64,000 bases of DNA, taken from positions 7,721,105 to 7,785,104 of the forward strand of contig NZ_ABIZ01000001.1 in the NCBI RefSeq assembly GCF_000172155.1, read 5' to 3'. The position numbers and the translations under genes are program-made. Below the pieces are notes generated by a model. It did no database searches. It was not told where the DNA came from and was given only the letters and a program-made list of their open reading frames with translations. Positions within the stretch are counted from its first letter, which is position 1. The number at the start of each line of letters is the position of its first letter. This document shows, one piece after another, positions 45,929 to 56,200 of the stretch. The DNA is from Verrucomicrobium spinosum DSM 4136 = JCM 18804 (GTDB lineage Bacteria > Verrucomicrobiota > Verrucomicrobiia > Verrucomicrobiales > Verrucomicrobiaceae).

Positions 45929-46636
45929 AGAATGCGGGTTCCAAGTGACACGCCTGCCTCAGACAGGATCGCGGCAAAACGCGACCCAGCCGTCGACGGC
46001 GTGAATGCTGTTTGTTGAGAATTGGGGGTTCTTTCCCTGTGAGAATTCAAACACTCTTCGTCACTAGGAATTCGCCCGATCCCTGGCTAGCAACCATCCG
46101 GACCCGCGATACCGCCGATACTTCATTATAAGTTCGCGTTTGGCAATCCTATAATGTTAAAAATTTTGTCGTATATTGGTAGTATTCGAAAAGAATAATT
46201 TCATCCACCTCATCCATTCGTCACATCTTTGACATCTATCTCACAAGTGAAACAACTATCCTTGAGGATAGTATTGCCAGCAACATGGCCACTCGCACCG
46301 GTTTACGAGTGGATCTGGCACCAAAACGCGTAGTTCATTCTGCGCGAACTCACCAGATCTGGTAGCGATATACACCTTGGACAAGTGGGTGATGACCCGC
46401 AAGACATGCAGGTCGTCTCTATGCCTTGTGCTCCCGGATCGCAGTGGGTAAACAATCCCTGCTCGACGGTGAGCTGCTGATCTTCGCGCCAAATCAAACC
46501 GCTGCAAAGCGACTTGGTGAGAATGGGCTGCATCTCTATCGGTTCCGATCGATAACTATCTGGCATTCGACGACGGTTTGCTGGACATGACCCGCTCCCG
46601 CAAGGCACCATCAACGGTTCAAATCTCCCGTTCTGT
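45929..46636. other. Gene-free upstream region of the beta-helix gene with possible coding debris
   Basis: The part 46100-46250 is AT-rich and contains TATAAT (minus strand, 46130-46125), suitable as a promoter for the minus-strand beta-helix gene; no good -35 was found. In 46256-46510 the minus strand reads DDLHVLRVITHLSKVYIATR and then ELRVLVPDPLVNRC in one frame. This looks like the remnant of a small gene, possibly an old immunity gene. The evidence is weak. Confidence 0.4.
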
Positions 46637-47206
46637 CTACTTCCGCTTGCTCCCAGCCTCCACAGGTGGTTCACCGCCGCTTTCGAACAGGGCATCGCTG
46701 GCTTCCGTCACGGTCTGACCAGGCTTGGTGAAGGGGCTGGCTGAATACCCTCCCCCTCTGACCGAAATCAGCCAGTCAAGTATCGCGAGCTGGCCTGAAC
46801 TGCCTGTCGCTTCGAAGATCTCCTTGTAGTGAGCTTCCGCTTTGGCAGGGGCAGCCAGGTGGACAACGCGCACCCAGGCAAGTCCATCTGACTTAAGAGC
46901 CGGCGATGTGAGCGCCATGGTGGCGACTTTGAGCAGCGGCGTTGGATCCTCAAGAGGAGATGTCGATTCCAGATAGAAACAAAGGGCGTTCGCCCCATAA
47001 AAGCGGTCTCTCTCGTTTTTCCCCTCAGCAATCGGCTTGATGGCATCGGCAATTCTTTGAGCCGTTGCGACATCCGATTTTCCCCGTGCCAGTCCAAGCT
47101 CCTTGAGAAAGGTCGAATAGACTGGGTCCTCCAGAACTTTCGGCTCCTGCCCCAGGCAGAAAGCGCCAATTCCAAAAACGACGAGAGTCAAAATCTTCGT
47201 TTTCAT
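46637..47206 (-). CDS. Candidate immunity protein, exported (system B)
   Basis: 189 residues from the ATG at 47206, two bases after the toxin stop. An in-frame start at 47242 inside the toxin gene is less likely because it would bury the signal peptide. Signal peptide MKTKILTLVVFGIGAFCLGQ; the mature protein is helical and repeat-like (TAQRIADAIKPIAEGKNERD, AHYKEIFEATGSSGQLAILD), similar to a short HEAT/TPR solenoid. It lacks a lipobox and is predicted to be periplasmic. No family was recognised. The immunity role is inferred from its position directly behind the variable tip. Confidence 0.7.
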   Translation of the reverse strand: MKTKILTLVVFGIGAFCLGQEPKVLEDPVYSTFLKELGLARGKSDVATAQRIADAIKPIAEGKNERDRFYGANALCFYLESTSPLEDPTPLLKVATMALTSPALKSDGLAWVRVVHLAAPAKAEAHYKEIFEATGSSGQLAILDWLISVRGGGYSASPFTKPGQTVTEASDALFESGGEPPVEAGSKRK

Positions 47207-47208
47207 GA

Positions 47209-50200
47209 TTAAGGTCTTACCACTGTTCTCACGAGGCGGCATTTTTCCTTCAGCATGTTTCGCAGGATGTCTGGGGTGTCATCCTGTACTTTGGGATCGA
47301 GTTTGCCACCTCCTGGAGCCTCTAGGTATTTGGGATCAACCGGCTGGCCAGAGGAGGGGTCCAGCACCCCGGCGACACCACCATTCCTCCATGCCGAAAA
47401 GGTACCGCAACCTTCTTTTGTACAAGAAAAACTATCGTCTGGCATCTTTGTGTCTTGCGAGGGAATTGCTTGACGTTTCTTGGCTTTCTCAAAACCCTGT
47501 TCATCTTGAGGTGTTAGACAGCAGCAAAGATAGATCTCTGTCGAACCATTCATGACTCCCTTCGCCGGAAACAACGTATTTTGCAATTCTCCGTTTGGCC
47601 TCAGCCCGGAATGCGAAAGACCGACTACTGGTCCGCCAGCAGGCTTATGGCTGGGAGGCATTGCATGTGTTGCATTATCGCCAATCATCGTGATGAAGTG
47701 GACAATACAGTTCTTGTCTTTCAGATCATCTGGAATCGGAATTGAACGATCGACATCCAGTCCCAAGGCATCAAGATTATTTACGGGATCATTCCCAGCC
47801 ATGCCATAGAGATTGAGTCCCCCGTGCTCCCCTATTGGATCTCTTGATATCCACGAACCACGCTCGGTATCGTAAGCACGGTAGGTTGCGAGGCACAATC
47901 CAGACTCGTGCACATGATAGCCAGCAAATCCCAACCGGGTCAGATCGGCTCCTGCTATGAGTGTGCGCTGCCCCCAAGGACTGTACGAATAACTGGATAC
48001 GACCGCACCCGTTTCGTTCAAAACGACTCGAGTTGAACCCAGAAGATCAGTGAGGTGAAATTGTTTCGCAGTTTGCATGCCGCTCGCATTAAGCACCTCA
48101 ACTCCGCCAGTCCAACATCGCATCTTCCCCCCGCCGCCCAGACGTTCTTCAACGACGTTGGCTCCATGCCACACCGTTTCGCGCGTCTGAGTCGAGTTTT
48201 TTGACTCAACAATTCTTCTTCTCGCCCCATCATATTCCAAAGCCCAGTTGTCTGCGCCAGAATCAATGCTTGTCAGGCAATTGCGATCATTCCATCCGTA
48301 AGAACGGGCTCCATCAGAGAGCATGTTGCCTGCGACATCATAACTCAAGGTCCTGGATGAAGCGCCCCCATTGTCCACCCGCCACAGCTCTGAGGTGACA
48401 TTTCCAGCTTTGTCGGTAGCCACAACAGGAACGTCGTGTTGTCCGGATCCCAACTGCAGGATCGCCTCGAAGACGCCTTCGGGGGACGTTTTTGCAAGTT
48501 GACTATTCACCTCAACTTTTGAACTCTCGTCAACCTGGCCCCTGAACCACGTCATGCCTCCGGCCAACTGGCTGGTGTTTTGATTGAGATTGTTGAAGGC
48601 AAACTGACGTGTCCGATGACCTTCCTGAGCAAGCAAACGATTCCCGCTTGGGTCATACTGGTAGCGCCAGACTGCTTGCGGATTGGGCACCGGGCCTTGA
48701 GCGGGGCTTTCCATCACCGCGTCAAGTTGACCGGCCGAGTCATACTTCATCGTCCAAACTTTTCCTGAACTTATCCCGGGCTGATGCTGACTCCACGTTT
48801 CGATCTTTCCACCGGAGTCATAGGTGTAGTCAAATCGAGCAATTTCAACACTGCCTGAACCCTCATACCGAGTTTCGACTAACCGGCGCCCATGGATGTT
48901 TGTGTCCCTGGAATACGTTGCGGATACGCCTGGTATGGGATACTGGACGCTGGACACCAATCCTGTGTCACCAAGATAGCTAAACGAAAATGTTCCAAGA
49001 GGATTCTCAACATTAGCAATCCGGTCTAGAGAATCGAAAGTGTACGATTCAGCTGCTCCATCATACTCCCAACTGCTCATTCGACCCAAGGAATCGTAAG
49101 TGTATGTGATCGTGTCGTTGGCAAGCGGCCCGTCAATTGAAACAAGCCGGCCAATGGCATCATACTCATAAGAAGTAATGCGCGCACCATCCGTCCACGT
49201 CAGGCGTCTTCCGAGCTCATCATACGTGAAAGATTGCAAGGGCAACGAGTCATGCTGGATGCTCGTCACAAGGCCCAAGGTATTGTATGCGTAAGTTGAC
49301 GCGCGGTTCTCAGTGTCCTTTGTCCAATTCAACCGGCCCGTCAGAGGATCGTATTGCAGGCTGACCTGGGTTCCGTCCGGATTGGTTTTTGCGACAACCC
49401 TGTCAGCTGCATCGTATGCCCACTTCAGCTTTTCACCCCGTCCGAACTGGATTTCCGTCAGATTGCCAACCTTGTCATATGAATAGCTGGCGACCTGCCG
49501 TTGAGGTCCCACCACCGTACGCAGTCTTTTGAGTGCGTCATACCCGTATTGGGTAATGCTGTTATCGCGGCTCTTCACCGAAACCAGGTTGCAGCAACTG
49601 TAGGTGTTTACAGTGGTTTCACCGCCAGGATACGTAGTCTGGATGCGCCTGTTCAAGTCGTCGTAGGTGTACAAAAGCACATAGCCGTCAAAGTTGGACT
49701 GGCCCACCAGCCTTCCGACGTCGTCGTACTCAAATGTTTCGAGGGTGATTTCGTTTGGATGTCCGATCGCCTGCAATTTTACACTTTCAAGCCACCCCGC
49801 CGAATTGTACTGATAGACTGCGACGTCCCCAGAGGCACGAGTCACCGACACCACCTGCCCCCGCGCATTGCGTTCGTATTCAGTACGCAGTCCGGCCTGA
49901 TCCACAGTGGCAGCAAGATCGCCCGTTGTACCATCATACTCGTACTCCGACAGAACGGTTTCCTCTCCATTGAGAAGGCGTTTTACACTGAGGACGTCGA
50001 TGCCGTTGGTGGCGTATTCGTATGAAACTTGCCCTCCATGGCTGGTTGCATGGCTCAGAACCATGCCTCTTGCATTGTAGACAAAAGAGTCAGAATGACC
50101 ATTGGTGCTACTCTTTCCCAGAGGCCGTCCGCCTTGATCATAACTTGAGAAGTAGGTCGTCGCCCCTCCCTGGTGCTTCACCTCTGAAAGCTCCCCCTTG

Positions 50201-52590
50201 CCGTTCACTAATGTATAGTAGTACCTCGTGTGAGGGTCGGCGAGTGCCGCGCTTGCGCCCCCGTATGCAGGAACTCCAGATTTGTAGTGGTTCTTGTCCC
50301 TATGCCAGCCGGTGTAAAGAGCTGCATAGAAGTATTCCTCCTGAGCTCCCAACGGATCGGTGATAGTTATTCGATAACTGGACCACATGGGGCCTCCAGG
50401 AGGCGCATAGGTGTCTGAACCGATCTGGACACCATCCGAGGGCTCCGTCAAGAACTGCGTTGTGCCGCTCGGGGTGGTGATTGCATTCAAAAACAGCTCA
50501 TTTGTCCGGGTGATCGTCTGGGACGGATTGGCTGGATCGGGTTCTGTCACAAGGGAAGCCGTAGTGTAGCCGTAGCCATAGGCGACAGCCCCCATGTCCG
50601 TCTGCCCTGTGAGCCGGTTGTTGACATCATAGGTAAAAGTCGCCTGACGACCAAATGGATCGTCAATGTGCGACACCTTGCCGTTTGCGCCATACACGAA
50701 GCTCCAGGTCCCTGTAGGACTCAGGGTGGTCACTGCCGCAGGATGACTGATAGCCGAAATCGCGCCCTGGACATTGTGAGTGATGTTCAAGGAAGTGCCG
50801 TACTTGTCGGTGATCGACAGCAAGAGGCTCGATGCGCTGCTGCCTCCCATTGCCGGAGGTACATCATACAAGTACTTGGTGCCTTCGCTGTCTTCCAACT
50901 CAAATCGGTAGTTGGAGCCCGCAAGTTTGCGCAAAACCTTCGAGGCCACCCGGGCATTTGCAACGAACCCCTCGTTTCCGTCTGGAGTGAATCGCTCAGC
51001 CCTGGCATCACCACGAATCACCAGCACTGCGCCACCAGGTTCCACCACGAGATAAGACGCGTAGGCGAAAGTCCACTTGGGACCGAACGGACGGACGTCA
51101 ATGAGCGAATCGAGACTGTTGTAGGTAAGGCGCATTTCGACACTGGGTCCATAGGGTGCATCCCACCACATCGGTGTATCTCGCACGATGAGGTTCATGT
51201 TGACGGGATTGACCACCCACTCAGGCATCCCCCGGCATGAAGAGCACTTGCCCCCTTCACAATCATCCCCCAAGTCATCGGGATACCTGGGCTCACCACA
51301 ACATCCGCCAATAGCCTCCTGCGTCTCCTGCACCGAGGCCAGCCGTATCCCCGGCTGCTCCGGCACCCCGGCAAACACCGTGGCCAGCCCAGACCACTGC
51401 GACACAAATCCTGCATGCGTCATCGAGATCACATGTCCCACACGCGTGTCATACACCTTCACCTTCCCATCTCCCTCACGCCCCAGCACCGCCACAAAAT
51501 GCTGATCCCGATAGTGCGCCACCAGCGGAAGCGGTAGATCCTTCAAGGTCGATCCACTGGCACGCACCGTGCGGGCCGCCATCCCATACCGCCGGGCCGT
51601 CTGCTCCAGCTCCTGAATGGTGAAGCCGTGCGTCCCAGCAGCCTCCATTCCCTTCAGTTCTCGCGCGTTCATCTCCAGTCCCAGCACACTGCAGATCTCG
51701 CCCAGGGACTTCTGGCCACAGTCACGCAGGGCGGTCTGCTTGGCCTTCATCAACCCCAAGGCACGAATCCAATAGGACGCATAGGTCATCCGTGAAGGGT
51801 CGCTGTCGTTCTGCCGGAGACGCGCAAACAGCTCGGTCGCCTTGTCCAGTTCCCCGCGATCCATGGCCACCACGCCCAGACGCAGAAGCGCCTTCTGGTG
51901 CATCGGGTGTCCCAGCGGAGCCCGGCTCTGTGACGCCTCGAACCACTTTTGAGCTTCGTCATATCTGCCAAGGTACTGGCTGGCACAGCCAAGGTGCAGC
52001 TCAGACTCCGCCGCCCAGGGACTTTCAGGAAACTTCGTGAGATGATCCACAAACAACAGCTGTGCCTCGTCATACTCATGGAGGTTCCACTTCTGAATGG
52101 CCTTTCCAAAGTCAAGGTTGTCCGCCTCCTGCTTCTTGCGGGCGGCGGCATCGGCAATACCTGCGGGATCGGCTGCTCGTGTCGGTTGAAGCTCGTCCCC
52201 CAGCTGTCCTGCCATGCGCAGATCCTTCTCCGTGGGCACCTTCGTCAGATCGAGCAACCGCAGCGTGGTTTTTTCAGTGGGACGCGCTTCCGCAGTCCAG
52301 CGCTTTTGTTCTTCAGACACCTGCCCCCAGGTCCGCCGCGGCGTGGAGGGAACTCTCGTCGTAGTAACCAAAGTCGTGCCTGGCACCTTTGCCGCTTCGC
52401 TCTCCTTTTCTCCAGCAGTGATGTTTGTCGTACCACGGGAAGAGTTCCCAACAAGCTGATCGCCACTTTGGCCTCCCGGATCCGGCACCCTGTCCTGTTG
52501 ATGATTCCACACCACGACTGCCAAAGCAGCAGCTACTCCTCCTATCCCGAGCGTAGTCAGGAGCTTCTTCATCTTGTGATAACGGATCAT
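47209..52590 (-). CDS. C39-peptidase RHS polymorphic toxin (system B)
   Basis: 1793 residues with the same plan as systems A and C. A membrane helix (LTTLGIGGVAAALAVVVW) and variable linker lead to the conserved TTLVTTTRVPSTPRRTWGQ block and TPRs. The C39-like domain has Cys in LRDCGQKSLGEIC, His in RDQHFVAVLG and Asp in KVYDTRVGH. The Cys knot (CCGEPRYPDDLGDDCEGGKC, then SSCRGMPEW) precedes the RHS shell, which ends SWISRDPIGEHGGLNLYGMA and DALGL. The tip of 182 residues (47212-47757) contains a CCC cluster (EIYLCCCLTP) and Gly/Pro-rich segments. I do not recognise it. Unlike A and C it has no beta-helix gene upstream; the immunity lipoprotein of system C lies there instead. ATG 52590 is used; an ATG six codons later is possible. 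Confidence 0.88.
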   Translation of the reverse strand: MIRYHKMKKLLTTLGIGGVAAALAVVVWNHQQDRVPDPGGQSGDQLVGNSSRGTTNITAGEKESEAAKVPGTTLVTTTRVPSTPRRTWGQVSEEQKRWTAEARPTEKTTLRLLDLTKVPTEKDLRMAGQLGDELQPTRAADPAGIADAAARKKQEADNLDFGKAIQKWNLHEYDEAQLLFVDHLTKFPESPWAAESELHLGCASQYLGRYDEAQKWFEASQSRAPLGHPMHQKALLRLGVVAMDRGELDKATELFARLRQNDSDPSRMTYASYWIRALGLMKAKQTALRDCGQKSLGEICSVLGLEMNARELKGMEAAGTHGFTIQELEQTARRYGMAARTVRASGSTLKDLPLPLVAHYRDQHFVAVLGREGDGKVKVYDTRVGHVISMTHAGFVSQWSGLATVFAGVPEQPGIRLASVQETQEAIGGCCGEPRYPDDLGDDCEGGKCSSCRGMPEWVVNPVNMNLIVRDTPMWWDAPYGPSVEMRLTYNSLDSLIDVRPFGPKWTFAYASYLVVEPGGAVLVIRGDARAERFTPDGNEGFVANARVASKVLRKLAGSNYRFELEDSEGTKYLYDVPPAMGGSSASSLLLSITDKYGTSLNITHNVQGAISAISHPAAVTTLSPTGTWSFVYGANGKVSHIDDPFGRQATFTYDVNNRLTGQTDMGAVAYGYGYTTASLVTEPDPANPSQTITRTNELFLNAITTPSGTTQFLTEPSDGVQIGSDTYAPPGGPMWSSYRITITDPLGAQEEYFYAALYTGWHRDKNHYKSGVPAYGGASAALADPHTRYYYTLVNGKGELSEVKHQGGATTYFSSYDQGGRPLGKSSTNGHSDSFVYNARGMVLSHATSHGGQVSYEYATNGIDVLSVKRLLNGEETVLSEYEYDGTTGDLAATVDQAGLRTEYERNARGQVVSVTRASGDVAVYQYNSAGWLESVKLQAIGHPNEITLETFEYDDVGRLVGQSNFDGYVLLYTYDDLNRRIQTTYPGGETTVNTYSCCNLVSVKSRDNSITQYGYDALKRLRTVVGPQRQVASYSYDKVGNLTEIQFGRGEKLKWAYDAADRVVAKTNPDGTQVSLQYDPLTGRLNWTKDTENRASTYAYNTLGLVTSIQHDSLPLQSFTYDELGRRLTWTDGARITSYEYDAIGRLVSIDGPLANDTITYTYDSLGRMSSWEYDGAAESYTFDSLDRIANVENPLGTFSFSYLGDTGLVSSVQYPIPGVSATYSRDTNIHGRRLVETRYEGSGSVEIARFDYTYDSGGKIETWSQHQPGISSGKVWTMKYDSAGQLDAVMESPAQGPVPNPQAVWRYQYDPSGNRLLAQEGHRTRQFAFNNLNQNTSQLAGGMTWFRGQVDESSKVEVNSQLAKTSPEGVFEAILQLGSGQHDVPVVATDKAGNVTSELWRVDNGGASSRTLSYDVAGNMLSDGARSYGWNDRNCLTSIDSGADNWALEYDGARRRIVESKNSTQTRETVWHGANVVEERLGGGGKMRCWTGGVEVLNASGMQTAKQFHLTDLLGSTRVVLNETGAVVSSYSYSPWGQRTLIAGADLTRLGFAGYHVHESGLCLATYRAYDTERGSWISRDPIGEHGGLNLYGMAGNDPVNNLDALGLDVDRSIPIPDDLKDKNCIVHFITMIGDNATHAMPPSHKPAGGPVVGLSHSGLRPNGELQNTLFPAKGVMNGSTEIYLCCCLTPQDEQGFEKAKKRQAIPSQDTKMPDDSFSCTKEGCGTFSAWRNGGVAGVLDPSSGQPVDPKYLEAPGGGKLDPKVQDDTPDILRNMLKEKCRLVRTVVRP

Positions 52591-52816
52591 ACGGAAGCTA
52601 ATTTTTCGGCATGTGGGCTGCTAAGGGTTACCTGCGGACCGGTGGGCACTCGACTCGTGCGTGCCAACCAAATGCACGGATGACGTAAATACTTGATTCG
52701 AATGGTCCGAATGGTTCGTGATTGGATTCAGGATCTCATGCTCCGTAGTTTGCTTGACAGCGTCAGCCACAAGGATCACCTCAGACGAGCACAAGTGATT
52801 CCTCAAGGCCCCCTAC

Positions 52817-53188
52817 CTAGGGATTGGCCAGCTTCAGCGGCCCTCGGATCGTCGTAACTGGGCCTTCATAAGTTCCCGTTCCCGCAGTCACCGAACCAAC
52901 AACGATGGAGCTTTTCACCAAGTCGGATTTCAGCCCATCAACCAAGTGACGTTCACAGGAGGCATCTGCGACAAGATCTACCTTCGAGATATTCGAGGCA
53001 TGCAATTCCGCGATCAATGATGCGGGGGATCCCACCCGCTTCAGAGGAGGTCCATCAACCCTGTAAAGCGGCCGATTGTTTTCCATACTAATGTAAACCA
53101 CCTTTCTCTGACCTGACGAGCAGCTGCACAACAGTGCCGTGCAGAATAGCCCAGCCAGTACGAGCAAGGTTAAGAATTGATTTTTCAT
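52817..53188 (-). CDS. Candidate immunity lipoprotein (system C)
   Basis: 123 residues, starting 18 bp after the stop of the system C toxin. It has a lipoprotein signal (LTLLVLAGLFCTALLCSCSS) with Cys after a small/hydrophobic stretch. The mature domain is alpha/beta (KVVYISMENNRPLYRVDGPP, LIAELHASNISKVDLVADAS) and resembles the periplasmic domain of ExbD/TolR proteins in order of strands. That resemblance is an impression from pattern, not a proven homology. Membrane attachment by lipid and position behind the toxin tip support an immunity role in the periplasm. Confidence 0.7.
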   Translation of the reverse strand: MKNQFLTLLVLAGLFCTALLCSCSSGQRKVVYISMENNRPLYRVDGPPLKRVGSPASLIAELHASNISKVDLVADASCERHLVDGLKSDLVKSSIVVGSVTAGTGTYEGPVTTIRGPLKLANP

Positions 53189-53206
53189 ACCGATATCAGG
53201 TCCTTT

Positions 53207-56200
53207 CTACTTGTCGTGACAGCAGCAGTATCTCAGCTTCGGAACGTTTCCGCCCCATCTCGAATCTGGATCGTTGTTGACACACGGATCGGGCTTTGTG
53301 CCGATTGGATGATTCCCTACAATTTCCGACCAGTTGCCATCGTTATTGGGATCCCCAGCGGCGTGGAAATCGTTTTTCTTGGGGTTGAAGATCCAGGGGT
53401 CGTTCCACGGATCTTTCATGTCATTCGGATCATACTTGTAGATATAGATCACCATGGCTCTGTCACACTTGTCTGGGCAAGTGCACTTCGCAGCTGTCGG
53501 ACCCGTACACTTGTATCCAAGCTGCCTCTCGATGAGATCCCTTAGAGACTGTTTACCCCTCTCAGGTTGAATTGTCTTTCCAAATCCGCTGGCATATCCC
53601 AGGCAGTTGATCACGGGATCGGTGGCAATTTCAGCGAAGCCAAGCACATCTTTTCGGTTCACCGGATTATTCCCCACCATCCCATAAAGATTGATGCCGC
53701 CTCGTTCTCCGATCGGGTCCCTGGACAACCAGCCTCCTGCTTCTGGATCGTAAACTCGATGCACAGCAAATGAGAGACCGCTCTCGTGCCAGCTATGGCC
53801 AGTATATCCATCAGGCACTTCTTCGGTTCCAGCAAGTCGAACGCGTTTCCCCCAGATTCCATAGTCATAGCTCGCCACAACAGAACCTGAAGCATCCAAT
53901 GCTACGCGGGCCGAACCAAGATGGTCTGTTAGCAGGAATCGCTTGCCGGTTTGCACGTTGGAAGCGTCCAGGAGTTCGATTCCCCCAGTCCAGAATCGGC
54001 GCTTGGACCCGTCAGCCAGTCGTTCTTCCCGAATTCCTGTGTCATTCCACACCCATTCCGTCTGGTTTATGCCATTTTTCTTTTCACCGATTCGACGATT
54101 GTTTCCATCGTAGGTGAACTCCCACGAATCTCCTCCCATTGTGATGCTCGTCATGCGGTTCATGGCATCCCATGTATGAGTTCGTGTTCCATTCGATAGC
54201 AGGTTGCCTTCGGCATCAAAAGTGCGTGCCTGAGGCGAGTTACTACCGTTATCCACTCTCCAAGTTTCATTGACAGAATTTCCTGCGTTGTCAGTAGCTT
54301 GCATGGCGACATCGTGAACCCCGGTTCCAAGTGACAGCACGGCCTCAAAGACACCGGCATTGGATACCTTTGCTGCCTGCCCGCCTACCGAAACATTGGC
54401 CGCTTCATTCACCTGCCCACGGAACCAGGTGCTGCCGCCTTGCTGTAGATTCGTCATCTGGTTGAGGTTGTTGAACACGGCTGCATTTGTTCGGTGATTT
54501 TCCTGCGACAGTTGTCGGTTGCCACTGTCGTCATATTGATAGCGCCATACCACTTGGGGATTGGGAGGGGAGCCCAGTAGTGGAGCCTCAACCACAGACG
54601 TCATTTGTTTGGCCGCGTCATACTGAAAACTTAACTGTCGCCCTGGACTCAGGCCGGGCTGAGTCTGATTCCAGGTCGCGATTTCCCCGCCAGCGTCATA
54701 AGTATAGCCAAAGCGGGCGATTTCAGCATTGCCCGGCCCCTCATAATAGATTTCGGTCAACTTAAACCCCGCGGCAACTGGGCCTCGGGCGTATTGGACA
54801 GACAGGCCTGCCATGGGGAAAGCAGTCTGCTCAAGGACGTTGGTATCACCATCATAGGCGTTCGTGAATACGCCAAGAGGATTAGTCACGGTCGCGACCC
54901 TTCCCAACGCATCAAAAGTGTAGCTTTCTGTACTTCCGGAATAGCTCCACTCACTCAGCCGCCCCCACTGGTCGTAGGTGTAGGTGATGGTATCGTCCTC
55001 AAGAGGACCGTCTATGGAGGCGAAGCGGCCTATGACATCATAAGTATAGGTGGTAATCCGATCTCCATCGGTCCAAGACTGAATAAGCCCCCGTTCATTG
55101 TAGGTATAGCTTTGTTCGGGGAGATCTGAATGCGTCACCTTCAGCAGTTGACCGTGCTCATCATGGTCAAAACTGAGTTGTCGATCTTGCGCATCCTTGG
55201 TCCAGAGATGTCTTCCTGTTTGTGCATCGTACCCAAAAGTCAGCCTCTTTCCGTCAGGGTAGGTCTTCGCTGTCTTGCGATTGGCCGCATCATATTCCCA
55301 GCGCACCCACTCTCCACGTCCAAAGCGGATTTCGGTGATGTTTCCGACCTTGTCGTGACCATAGTTCACCACTTGCCGTCCTGGGTTCACCTGGGAGACC
55401 AATCGCTTGAGGTTGTCGTATCCAAAACGCGTCACTGCTCCGTCTCGAGTTGTGACGCTTGTCAGGTTGCAGCAGTTGTAGTTTCTAAGCTCGACAGTGG
55501 TGTCGGGGTACGTGGTCTTGATCCGACGATTCAGATCGTCATATTCATAAAGCAACACATAGCCACGTTCATCCATTTCTGAAACCACGCGCCCCACATC
55601 ATCGCAGACAAACTCTGTCTTCACAATTTCAACAGGGTGGCCATTGGGTTGGAATTTTACCTTCTCCAGATAACCTTGAAGATTGTATGCATAAGTTGTC
55701 ACGTCACCATGGGGATTGGTCACTGTGACTGGCTGCCCTCGGACATTGCGGGTAAACTCGGTGCGCAATCCCAGTTCATCCACCTTGGCGGTGACATCTC
55801 CAGTCACAGGATCAAACTCTCTTTCCGCCACAATGACATCCACGCCATCCGCAGAATGCACCTCCTTGTTCATTTTCAGGCCGTCAGGTGTGTATTCGTA
55901 CGCAATCACCGTCCCGTGACCATCGTTTTGAGTCACGACCTTTCCCTTGCTGTTATAGGTACGAGCTATTGAGTGCCCGTCATTGCTGGTGGTATGTTCT
56001 GGTCGCCCACCGTCAGTATGACTTCCGTAGTAGCTGCTTCCCCCCGCCTGGTGGTTCGTTGAACTGATTTCGCCACGTCCGTTCACCATCGTGAAGTGAT
56101 GCACCGTCTTAACCGTCCCCTGCTCTCCTTCCCTGTAATGATTCTTGTCACGGTGCCAAAACACCCGGCTGTACCCGTCAAAATGGTACTCTTCCTTCGC

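Noticed and set aside
46303-46695. 130-residue open frame overlapping the immunity gene end
   Set aside because: Overlaps the real immunity gene in another frame. It has high Cys/Ser/Pro composition and no start signal.
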